From NCBI GenBank assembly GCA_007123395.1, contig SKLD01000229.1:1-12269 (forward strand): a stretch of 12,269 nt of DNA, written 5' to 3'. A program made the position numbers and the translations under genes. Origin of the DNA: Opitutales bacterium. GTDB lineage: Bacteria; Verrucomicrobiota; Verrucomicrobiia; Opitutales; Oceanipulchritudinaceae. The notes beneath the pieces are model-generated. The model did not search any database and was not told the DNA's origin. It saw only the letters and a program-made list of their open reading frames with translations. Each line of letters starts with the position of its first letter. Positions within the stretch are counted from its first letter, which is position 1. Of the stretch, positions 1-6,677 are shown piece by piece.

Positions 1-2
1 CG

Positions 3-1490
3 GCGCTGCACCGCGCGGCGGAGTTCAGCGGCGTGGAGGTGATCACCTACTGTGTGCTGGAGACGCACTTCCATATCCTTGTGCGCATTGATCCGGCGGC
101 GCGTATGTGCGACGACGCCACCTTGGTGCGGCGCTACCGCGCGCTCTACGGGGCCTCGCGCGCGCAGTGGAGCGGGCTCAACGCGGAGGAGTTGGCGCAC
201 GCGCTGGCGAACGATCCGCCGGAGACGGCGGAGGCCCTGCGCGAGCGGCTGCGCCGGCGCATGGGGGACATCTCGGAGTTCATGCGCACCTTGCGGCAGC
301 GCTACACGCGCTGGTTCAACCTTGCCCACGGGACGGCGGGGACTTTGTGGGCGGAGCGCTTCGGCAGCGTGCTTGTGCAGGATACGCCGTGGCTGGTGGG
401 GCTGATCGCGGCCTACATCGACTTGAACGCAGTGCGGGCGGGTCTGGCGGAACTGCCGGAGAACTACCGCTGGTGCGGCTACGCGGAGGCGCTGGCGGGG
501 AAGGAATCCCTCTGCCGCGCGCTCTCCGCCTGCTTCCCGGCGGCGAAAGACACGGCGGACGCCTTGGCATGCTACCGACTGATGATGTTCGGGCAGGGAG
601 CGGGGGCGAAAGGCGACGGCAGCGGAGCGCGGATCGACCCGGCGGCGCTGCTGGAGGCGGTGAAGAACGGCGGGGAGTTGCAGCCGCACGAGTTGCTGCG
701 GCTACGCGCGCGCTTTCTCACGGAGGGACGGGCGCTCGGAACGCGCGACTGGCTGGAAGACGGAGAAGGGGCGCGATTCCTCGCCAAGCTGAAGCGCCCT
801 CCGCCGTGCCGGCCTGTCGAATTCCTCGACAATGTTGATTTGGCAATAGCCCGTTCGCGCGCCCGTTACCGTGCGGTGGAAGACCCGCGCAAGTGCTTTT
901 GTTCAAGAAAGCAATCCACGGCGAGGATCCCGCAAGGAGCCGCAGCAAAGAGTTGCCTTTTGCGTATCGAACCGATTCTCTTTTCCGCACTGATGGACCC
1001 CGATTCTGTGCCCGAGAAAAAAGTTCCGCCCACCCGTCCGAGTGGGGAGGGCAAGGTGCAAAGCCGTCGAAAGCGTGAAACCGGTTCGCCAGCGGAGAAG
1101 CAAATGTGGCGTGCTGTCGCGGAACGGCTGGCGTCTGCGATTGATGACGAAGATCTTCGTAATCAACTGCTCGAGAATGCCTCTCATCCGCGTGAAATCG
1201 AGGCGTTCATCCGCCTGCTAGCGACCCATCCCCCGCGCGGTTCAAGCCAGCGAGACGCCGTTAAACAATTCTTTGCCTTCCACGACGACTCGGATGCTTC
1301 CCTCTCCAAATGGATGGAAGCATTGGCCGAGCTACAAGCATGGATTGAGGCACAGGGTCGACGCACCACACTCAAAATGGCAGTAGGCTACCTCGCTTGT
1401 TGCGACGCTGCGGTGATGACAAGGCCCGACCTGCACGACCTTCCCGCCACCGTGCGACAGATGCTCGACGAATACGGGTTTGACGGCTGA
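3..1490 (+). CDS. REP-associated tyrosine transposase (Y1/HUH), 5' partial, with long unassigned C-terminal extension
   Basis: This is a TnpA_REP/RAYT-type single-strand nuclease of the kind that nicks and mobilises REP palindromes. The frame is open to the left edge, so the N-terminus is missing; the first visible residues (LHRAAEFSGV) already look like the inside of the domain. Numbering from the GTG at 33, the HUH motif is His12-Phe-His14 (THFHILV). A helical segment ending in RYTRWFN is near residues 84-96, LWAERF at 105-110, and the candidate catalytic Tyr128 lies in AAYIDLNAVRAG, aligning with the family's YIxxNPVRAG motif. A family-like C-terminal motif (ALGTRDWLED) is near residue 235. 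After about residue 265 the protein no longer resembles the family. Some 220 further residues follow, rich in Arg, Lys and Ser and then helical, encoded by DNA of clearly lower GC. That part may be a fused or inserted segment. It converges on folE2 with a gap of 61 bases. Confidence 0.85.
   Translation, partial: ALHRAAEFSGVEVITYCVLETHFHILVRIDPAARMCDDATLVRRYRALYGASRAQWSGLNAEELAHALANDPPETAEALRERLRRRMGDISEFMRTLRQRYTRWFNLAHGTAGTLWAERFGSVLVQDTPWLVGLIAAYIDLNAVRAGLAELPENYRWCGYAEALAGKESLCRALSACFPAAKDTADALACYRLMMFGQGAGAKGDGSGARIDPAALLEAVKNGGELQPHELLRLRARFLTEGRALGTRDWLEDGEGARFLAKLKRPPPCRPVEFLDNVDLAIARSRARYRAVEDPRKCFCSRKQSTARIPQGAAAKSCLLRIEPILFSALMDPDSVPEKKVPPTRPSGEGKVQSRRKRETGSPAEKQMWRAVAERLASAIDDEDLRNQLLENASHPREIEAFIRLLATHPPRGSSQRDAVKQFFAFHDDSDASLSKWMEALAELQAWIEAQGRRTTLKMAVGYLACCDAAVMTRPDLHDLPATVRQMLDEYGFDG
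1028..1052. repeat. Imperfect 25-nt palindrome, REP-like
   Basis: The arms GCCCACCC and GGGAGGGC pair with a single A-A mismatch around a 9-base GC-rich loop. It lies inside the transposase reading frame, in the part that does not resemble the transposase family. RAYT proteins act on REP hairpins of this general size. Whether this copy is a REP needs other copies in the genome, and one instance could be chance in GC-rich DNA. Confidence 0.3.
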
Positions 1491-1551
1491 GAGACAAGTT
1501 TCGCCGTCAATGAAGGCGGCAAAACGATCAAAAAGCTTCCGGCGAACCGGT

Positions 1552-2544
1552 TCAGCAGATCAAACTGCGGAAATCGTCCACATTCCCGGAGAAACCCTTC
1601 TCCACACCCTTGTTGATAACGGAGATGGCATCGTGGGAATGCAGCGATTCGAGGTGAGCGCAGGCCACTTGAAAGTCGAAAATGTTCGAATCGGCGTCGA
1701 GTTGTTCATACAAGAGGCGCGCAGCATCCTCCACAAACTTCACCTGCGATCCGTTCATTTCGGCAAACGCTTGTTCATCCTCCCGTTTGACCATCACTTG
1801 TGTCTCCGTCTTCAAGGCAGCTTCGCAGTGGCGCTGGAGGTCCTCCAAAGTAACCATTTTGCCGGAGCGCACCTCGACGCTGACACGTGCCTTGCTTCGC
1901 TGACTGTGCGGGATGGCATAGATCGAACGCTCCTCGCGCGCATGCTCGGAGAGTTCCGCCGAACACGGACAGGCCGAACTGTATACGAAATCGAAGTGGA
2001 TACGCTTCCGGAAGTGTCCGAGATCGTCGACAATCCCCTCATAGGCGGCCTCGTAATACTGCCACCCCTTGAGACCGCTGCGGAGACTCATTTTCTCCAT
2101 CGGGTAGGAAAACCGGAGCTTCAGTCGGGCGCGGCTGCTGTCGAGACGCTCCTTGTAGGCCGTAAGGACATCCTCCAAAAGCTCGGGCGTGAAGACGCGG
2201 TCCTCGAACTCGTAGAAGACGCGCATGATCCGAGACATGTTGATCCCCTTGCGGTCGGCCGCGAGAGAGACCGAACCGGTCACCGATGTTTCAAGAGTCA
2301 TCGGATCCCCGGCCGTCCGCATGTAGCGCAACGGGACTCGAAAATTCGAAATCCCGACCTGCAGAATGGGCACGTTGGCACCGAGAATTGCCGAGGCATC
2401 CTCGTTCTGCATGTCAGGCAGCTTGTTTTTGTAATCAGTTGTCACCTTGAAACTCCGGTCATAAAATCGATTTGGCCTAGACTCTGTCAGACTCGGCGGA
2501 GCATGCAAGGACGGACTGTTGTTTGCGGTCGTCGTTAGATTCAT
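1552..2544 (-). CDS. folE2: GTP cyclohydrolase FolE2 (type IB)
   Basis: FolE2 converts GTP to 7,8-dihydroneopterin triphosphate, the first step of folate and of queuosine/deazapurine synthesis, in the cytoplasm. The protein is 330 residues from the ATG at 2544. Family signatures are LPDMQNED (42-49), KGINMSR (99-105), the metal-ligand region ACPCS (Cys192, Cys194), IPHSQRS with His213 matching the second metal ligand of the family, and HSHDA (302-306) near the C-terminus. The stretch between CPCS and PHSQRS is the longer version seen in some proteobacterial-type FolE2. The frame stays open upstream to 2775, but those codons are Arg-rich and not FolE2-like, so the start at 2544 (52 codons or fewer before the LPDMQ block) is preferred. 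No clear Shine-Dalgarno motif precedes it. It diverges from cmk across 170 bases. FolE2 is Zur-controlled in some bacteria; I see no convincing Zur box here. Confidence 0.95.
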   Translation of the reverse strand: MNLTTTANNSPSLHAPPSLTESRPNRFYDRSFKVTTDYKNKLPDMQNEDASAILGANVPILQVGISNFRVPLRYMRTAGDPMTLETSVTGSVSLAADRKGINMSRIMRVFYEFEDRVFTPELLEDVLTAYKERLDSSRARLKLRFSYPMEKMSLRSGLKGWQYYEAAYEGIVDDLGHFRKRIHFDFVYSSACPCSAELSEHAREERSIYAIPHSQRSKARVSVEVRSGKMVTLEDLQRHCEAALKTETQVMVKREDEQAFAEMNGSQVKFVEDAARLLYEQLDADSNIFDFQVACAHLESLHSHDAISVINKGVEKGFSGNVDDFRSLIC

Positions 2545-2588
2545 CGGTGGAAGATCGCACGCCCTTCGCTTGCCGGTCCCAGTTCTTC

Positions 2589-2624
2589 CACGAACGGACG
2601 CAACCGCCGGGCGGACGGTTCGTG
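2589..2624. repeat. Inverted repeat with nested hairpin in the folE2/cmk divergent gap
   Basis: Outer arms CACGAAC (2589-2595) and GTTCGTG (2618-2624) match perfectly over 7 bp. Inside them CCGC and GCGG (2604-2607 and 2611-2614) form a second small stem around CGG. It lies 45-80 bases upstream of the folE2 start and about 90-125 upstream of the cmk start. It could be an operator or leader structure; no regulator is implied by the sequence. Confidence 0.35.
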
Positions 2625-2630
2625 CGGTGC

Positions 2631-2649
2631 GGCAAACGGCGGTTTGGCC
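2631..2649. repeat. Short hairpin in the folE2/cmk divergent gap
   Basis: GGCAAAC (2631-2637) pairs with GTTTG-CC (2642-2649, one bulged G) around a 4-base loop. It directly follows the nested inverted repeat. No T-run follows on either strand, so it is not a classical intrinsic terminator. Confidence 0.3.
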
Positions 2650-2714
2650 ACGGAACAAAGAGCGAAAACACCGTTGCCAAGGAGCGCATCGCGCGAATCC
2701 AATAAAGCCTGCAT

Positions 2715-3437
2715 ATGAGCGAGGATTTCCAGATTGTCGCGATCGACGGCGGCGCGGCCTCCGGCAAGTCGTCAACCGCCCGCGGCGTCGCAGCGGCGGC
2801 GAACTTTCTGCATGTCGATACCGGTTCGCATTACCGCGCTCTGACCTTGCGGGCGCTGACCGAGGGACTCTCTCCGCAAAAAGGGACCGCCCTCGACCGA
2901 TTTCTCGCCGGACTTCGCTTCGAGACTGAAGTCCGCGGGCAGTGCGCCTGTCTCCGCCTCAACGGAGATGTACCCGATGCTGCCGACATCCGTTCCGACG
3001 CCGTCAACGCCGCTGTCTCCGACTTCGCCGCCCTTCCCGCCGTGCGCGACGCCGTACGCGCGTATCAACGCGATCAAGCCGCCGTCGCCCGCAAGCATGG
3101 CTTCAAGGGACTCGTTATGGAGGGACGGGACATCGGCACGGTCATCTTCCCCGAAGCCGACTTGAAGATATTCCTCGAAGCCGACGCCTCCACCCGAGCC
3201 GCCCGGCGCAAGGACGAGGGGCAGACCGACACCATTGACAACCGTGACCGCATCGACAGCACGCGCGCCACCGCTCCTCTCACGGCTGCGCCCGATGCCG
3301 TCCGGATCGACAACTCAAACATCCCGCTGGATGGCGTCGTCGCCGAAGTCCTGCGCCTCCTGCAACAGCGTGCCCCCGGTTCCTACGCCAACGTTTCCGC
3401 GGCATCGGCGTGTTCCGAGCGAAACAGGCCCCGATGA
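2715..3437 (+). CDS. cmk: Cytidylate kinase
   Basis: Cmk transfers phosphate from ATP to CMP or dCMP in pyrimidine nucleotide recycling in the cytoplasm. The 240-residue length is slightly above the usual 220-230. The P-loop GGAASGKSS is at 12-20, followed by the nucleotide-binding segment HVDTGSHYRAL (33-43). The core motif MEGRDIGTVIFPEAD (about 135-149) leads into KIFLEADASTRAARR (LID region). The C-terminal signature RDRIDSTRATAPL, then DAVRIDNSNIPLDGVV, is intact. The ATG at 2715 puts the P-loop at the normal distance from the N-terminus. No clear ribosome-binding motif is visible upstream. The last codons overlap the next gene by ATGA, so the two are probably cotranscribed and translationally coupled. 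The last roughly 20 residues after VLRLLQQR extend beyond the conserved core. Confidence 0.95.
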   Translation: MSEDFQIVAIDGGAASGKSSTARGVAAAANFLHVDTGSHYRALTLRALTEGLSPQKGTALDRFLAGLRFETEVRGQCACLRLNGDVPDAADIRSDAVNAAVSDFAALPAVRDAVRAYQRDQAAVARKHGFKGLVMEGRDIGTVIFPEADLKIFLEADASTRAARRKDEGQTDTIDNRDRIDSTRATAPLTAAPDAVRIDNSNIPLDGVVAEVLRLLQQRAPGSYANVSAASACSERNRPR

Positions 3438-4024
3438 AGCGCGAGGAATGGACGCAGCGTTACCGCGAAGGCCGGACTGGCTGGGACATCGGCAAAAGCC
3501 CGCTGGAACTCGAAGCCTTTATCGCCACGCTCCCTCCAGCGCAATGCGTCCTCATCCCCGGTTGCGGACGCGCTCACGAAGTCATTGCCTTCCGCGGAGC
3601 GGGGCACAGCGTCATCGCCGTCGACTATGCCGAGGGTGCCGTGGAAGCCGCGCGACGCAACCTCGGTGATCACGCCGAGTGCGTCCACTTAGCCGACTTT
3701 TTCGACGAGACGGCATTGCCCGCCGCCGCCTTTGACATCTGCTATGAGCGCACCTTTCTCTGCGCCATTCCCGTGGACCGAAGACTCGATTATGTCCGGC
3801 GCATCGAGGCGCTTCTCCGGCCCGGCGGCCGTCTCGCCGGTCTCTTCCTCTATGGTGCGCCCGAGCCGGACGGTCCGCCCTTTCCCCTCCTCGAACACGA
3901 ACGCGAAGCCCTCCTCGGCGCGCGCTTCAGCCTCATTGAATCCCGCTCCACCGGAAGCGATTTCAAGCCGCTTCCCGAAGCACATGAATTCTGGGAGGTC
4001 TGGCAAATGCCCGGTCCGTCTTAA
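3434..4024 (+). CDS. Thiopurine S-methyltransferase-family SAM methyltransferase
   Basis: This 196-residue protein is a class I SAM-dependent methyltransferase of the TPMT-like group, whose members methylate thiols, thiopurines, chalcogens or halides. The TPMT-type N-terminal block (EEWTQRYREGRTGWDIG, 4-20) forms the lid. Motif I for SAM binding is VLIPGCGRAHE (39-49), then IAVDYAEGAVEAAR (61-74) with the acidic residue that holds the ribose. YERTFLCAIP (104-113) is the characteristic post-II motif, and LLRPGGRLAGLF follows. The frame is open a little further upstream, but the ATG at 3434 overlaps the cmk stop as ATGA and begins directly at the conserved lid, so it is the likely start. It runs convergent to cysK with a 50-base gap. 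The substrate cannot be read from sequence; neighbouring cysK makes sulfur metabolism thinkable, but cysK is on the other strand. Confidence 0.9.
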   Translation: MKREEWTQRYREGRTGWDIGKSPLELEAFIATLPPAQCVLIPGCGRAHEVIAFRGAGHSVIAVDYAEGAVEAARRNLGDHAECVHLADFFDETALPAAAFDICYERTFLCAIPVDRRLDYVRRIEALLRPGGRLAGLFLYGAPEPDGPPFPLLEHEREALLGARFSLIESRSTGSDFKPLPEAHEFWEVWQMPGPS

Positions 4025-4074
4025 CGGCCAAAACAGCGCCTTTTCGACTCCCGCGGTCTCTGCTCAGCCAGAAA

Positions 4075-5043
4075 TCACACCTCCTGCACTTCGAGAGACG
4101 ACACTTCCCCGCGCACCCGCTCAGCGAGGGCTGTGCTGAGGTAGCGCTCGCTCGGGCTGGCGGCAACAACGACGATGGTTTTGCCCGCGTTTTCGGACCG
4201 GCGGGCAACCTTGAGCGCGGCCCAGATCGTCGCGCCACTGGAGATGCCTACACCGAGGCCCTCTTCGAGCGAAACCCTCTGCGCCGTCTCGAAAGCGTCC
4301 TCATTGGAGACGCGGACGACCTCGTCGAGCACATCCACATTGAGGTTCTTCGGAATGAAGCCCGCGCCGATACCCTGGATCTTGTGCGGCCCGGGCTTAC
4401 CGCCGCTGATGACGGGACTGGCCTCCGGTTCCACCGCAATGGCCTTGAAGCCCGGCTTGCGCTGCTTGATGACCTCGCCCACACCGGTGATCGTCCCGCC
4501 CGTGCCGACACCCGCGATGAAGATGTCGATCTCGCCGCCGGTGGCTTCCCAAATCTCCTCCGCCGTGGTGCGGCGGTGGATTTCCGGATTGGCGGGGTTG
4601 TCGAACTGGCCGGGGCAGTAGGCATTACCGCCGTGCTTCTCCATCAACTGGTTGGCCTTCGCGATGGCACCGGGCATGCCCTTGGGGCCGGGGGTCAGGA
4701 CGATCTCCGCCCCCATAAGGCCGAGCAGAATGCGGCGTTCCATCGACATCGTTTCCGGCATTGTGAGGATGCAGCGGTAGCCCTTGGCCGCGCACACGAA
4801 GGCGAGCCCGATTCCCGTGTTGCCGGAAGTCGGCTCGATGACCACACCACCGGGCTTGAGTTTGCCCTCTCTCTCGCCCGCTTCGATCATCGCCAGCGCG
4901 ATACGGTCCTTCACGCTTGCAAGCGGGTTGAACCACTCGCCTTTCACATACACCGTCGCGGCGCAGTCCGCTGCCACGCGATTGAGCCGGATCAACGGCG
5001 TGTCGCCGATCGTGTCCAGAATGCTGTCTGCTTTTCGTGCCAT
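4075..5043 (-). CDS. cysK: Cysteine synthase (O-acetylserine sulfhydrylase)
   Basis: CysK makes L-cysteine from O-acetylserine and sulfide using pyridoxal phosphate, in the cytoplasm. The ATG at 5043 gives 322 residues, the usual family length, and the expected N-terminus (SILDTIGDTPLIRLNR). Lys45 in NPLASVKDRIA is the cofactor lysine. The substrate loop PTSGNTG is at 71-77 and the phosphate-binding loop GVGTGGT at 178-184. SPVISGGKPGPHKIQGIGAGFIP and GISSGAT complete the family pattern. The frame is open 57 bases upstream, but those codons are not conserved in CysK. It lies 88 bases downstream of nupC on the same strand and may share its transcript. A 14-bp palindrome sits just upstream of the start. 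No Shine-Dalgarno motif is evident. A cystathionine beta-synthase-like activity is possible but less likely at this length. Confidence 0.95.
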   Translation of the reverse strand: MARKADSILDTIGDTPLIRLNRVAADCAATVYVKGEWFNPLASVKDRIALAMIEAGEREGKLKPGGVVIEPTSGNTGIGLAFVCAAKGYRCILTMPETMSMERRILLGLMGAEIVLTPGPKGMPGAIAKANQLMEKHGGNAYCPGQFDNPANPEIHRRTTAEEIWEATGGEIDIFIAGVGTGGTITGVGEVIKQRKPGFKAIAVEPEASPVISGGKPGPHKIQGIGAGFIPKNLNVDVLDEVVRVSNEDAFETAQRVSLEEGLGVGISSGATIWAALKVARRSENAGKTIVVVAASPSERYLSTALAERVRGEVSSLEVQEV

Positions 5044-5055
5044 AAGGAACGAAGC

Positions 5056-5069
5056 ATCCACCCGTGGAT
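5056..5069. promoter_or_regulatory. 14-bp palindrome upstream of cysK
   Basis: ATCCACCCGTGGAT is symmetric over 6 bp on each side of a CC centre. It ends 12 bases before the cysK start. As DNA it has the shape of a dimer operator; as RNA it would form a 5-bp hairpin with a 4-base loop next to the translation start. Which regulator, if any, binds is unknown. Confidence 0.35.
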
Positions 5070-5131
5070 TTAGCTCTGTCGAGCGAATTCGGGGTTCCAA
5101 GGGTCAAAAACCCTAAATGAGTCCGGCGTGG

Positions 5132-6487
5132 CTATCGCACAAACACTGCGGCGACAGCGGCAGTGAGGAGACAGGCCGCTGTGCCCCCGAGAAGGGCGCG
5201 CAGGGCAAGGGCCGAGAGGTCGCCGCGCCGTTCGGGTGCGAGCACGGCAATGCCGCCGATCTGGATGCCCATGGAACTGAAGTTCGCAAAACCGCAAAGC
5301 GCGTAGGTCGCGATGATGATGGCGCGTGGATCGGTCAACACCTCGTCCCCGATCATCCGTCCGAGGCTCTCGTAGGCAACGAACTCGTTGGCCACAAGTT
5401 TGATGCCGAGCAGTTGTCCCACATCGAGCAGGCTGCCCCACTCCACCCCGATCAGCCATGCCACCGGCGCGAAAAGCAGCCCGGCGAGCAACTCCAGGCT
5501 AAGCCCCTCAAATCGTCCGTCCGTGGCAACGGCAATCCACTCATTTATCCCCGTAATCCTGCCTGCGCCAAAAGCAAGAAAGTTGAACAGCGCGATGAAA
5601 GCGAGAAACGTGATGAGCATCGCGGCGATGTTCAGCGCAAGCATGAGGCCCTGCGTCGTTCCCCGGCAGGCGGCGTCGAAGACATTCTCTCCCATCCGGT
5701 CGGGCGACACGCGCAGCTCCGTCTCGATCTTCCCGCTCTGCGGCAGAAGGAGTTTGGCGCAGACGATGGCGGCGGGGGCGGAGAGGAGCGAGGCGGTGAG
5801 CAGGTGCTTGGCGAAGAGCCGCTGTTGCTCCGGATCCGGCCCGCCGAGGATGGAGACATAGGCACCGAAGACGCCTCCCGCAATCGTCGCCATGCCGCCC
5901 GTCATGAGGCAGAGCAGCTCCGAACGCGTCATATCCTTGATGAAAGGCTTCACGACCAACGGTGCCTCCGTCTGCCCGATAAAGACATTCGCCGCCGCCG
6001 CAAGGCTCTCGGACCCCGAAAGGCGCATTGACCGCTGGAGCAACCACGCAAAGGCCATGACGACTTTCTGCAATATGCCGAGGTAATACAAAACCGACGT
6101 CAGCGCGGAAAAGAAGATCACCGTCGGCAGCACACGGAAGGCGAAAATGATCCCGAACCGCACCACTGGACCGTTTTCCGCGTCGTCCGCGAGGGCCTCG
6201 TTGACTGACTCCCAGAACCCCGGCCCCTCCGCAAGGAAGCCGAGCACAAAACGGCTCCCCGCATCGGTGAAACCCAGCAGCGCGACAAAGAAATCCGCCG
6301 CCCACCCGACAGGCGCGTCCGCGCCGGGGACCCGCAGCACCACCCCCGCGAGCAAAATCTGCAGTGCGACGCCCCCGCCCACAAGCCGCCAGTCGATTTC
6401 ACTCCGCCGCGGGCAGAGCAACCAACAAATGCCGAGGATTGCGGCAATACCGAGGGCGGCACGGAACAAAATGACAAGCGTTTCCAT
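5132..6487 (-). CDS. nupC: Concentrative nucleoside transporter (CNT/NupC family)
   Basis: This inner-membrane symporter imports nucleosides with H+ or Na+. The 451-residue length is longer than E. coli NupC (about 400) and close to other bacterial CNTs. The N-terminal hydrophobic segments (about 1-25, 35-52) are followed by a scaffold region and the signature NVFIGQTEAPLVVKP, with Gln172, Thr173 and Glu174 matching the nucleoside-contact motif. The second half-repeat has VANEFVAY (about 365-372) and YALCGFANFSSMGIQIGG, where Asn402 and Ser405 match the ribose-binding residues of the Vibrio cholerae transporter. MTRSELLCLMTGGMATIAGGVFGAY is the typical helix after the first binding loop. The ATG at 6485-6487 gives a normal first helix. 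It diverges from the protease gene across 190 bases and is upstream of cysK. Cation choice and nucleoside range cannot be told from this alone. Confidence 0.92.
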   Translation of the reverse strand: METLVILFRAALGIAAILGICWLLCPRRSEIDWRLVGGGVALQILLAGVVLRVPGADAPVGWAADFFVALLGFTDAGSRFVLGFLAEGPGFWESVNEALADDAENGPVVRFGIIFAFRVLPTVIFFSALTSVLYYLGILQKVVMAFAWLLQRSMRLSGSESLAAAANVFIGQTEAPLVVKPFIKDMTRSELLCLMTGGMATIAGGVFGAYVSILGGPDPEQQRLFAKHLLTASLLSAPAAIVCAKLLLPQSGKIETELRVSPDRMGENVFDAACRGTTQGLMLALNIAAMLITFLAFIALFNFLAFGAGRITGINEWIAVATDGRFEGLSLELLAGLLFAPVAWLIGVEWGSLLDVGQLLGIKLVANEFVAYESLGRMIGDEVLTDPRAIIIATYALCGFANFSSMGIQIGGIAVLAPERRGDLSALALRALLGGTAACLLTAAVAAVFVR

Positions 6488-6625
6488 CTCTTTGCACGGT
6501 TAGCGAAAACGCCATTCAGCCCAACGCCCGCTCCATGGCAAGCGCCGAAACCACGCGGAGCCCCGCCATGTAGCGCCGGAGCCACGCCTCCGTCGATCCA
6601 CCGCCGGGTCGTGCGGGCAAGACAC

Positions 6626-6647
6626 AATCGCATAACCGCTTGCGATT
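6626..6647. promoter_or_regulatory. Perfect 7-bp inverted repeat before the protease gene
   Basis: AATCGCA and TGCGATT flank an 8-base spacer, ending 30 bases before the protease start in the gap shared with the divergent nupC. It could be an operator or a 5' leader hairpin. The arms are perfect but short. No -10/-35 pair could be assigned with confidence around it. Confidence 0.35.
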
Positions 6648-6677
6648 CGGAAGACCCTGCCTTTCCTCCCCAACGTA

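Noticed and set aside
1491..1551. Intrinsic terminator between the transposase gene and folE2
   Set aside because: Only 4-bp stems could be formed and no T-run is present on either strand.
1480..2538. Long plus-strand open frame opposite folE2
   Set aside because: It mirrors the folE2 coding sequence on the other strand and has no family signature; the minus frame carries all FolE2 motifs.
2674..2706. TTGCCA ... AATAAA as a cmk promoter
   Set aside because: The spacing is 21 bases and the -10-like box lies within 15 bases of the start codon, so it is not convincing.
5100..5114. AGGGT-CAAAA-ACCCT hairpin after nupC as a terminator
   Set aside because: The stem is only 5 bp and no T-run follows on the minus strand, so transcription could continue into cysK.
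5117..6031. Plus-strand open frame opposite nupC
   Set aside because: No membrane segments or motifs, while the minus strand is an unambiguous CNT transporter.
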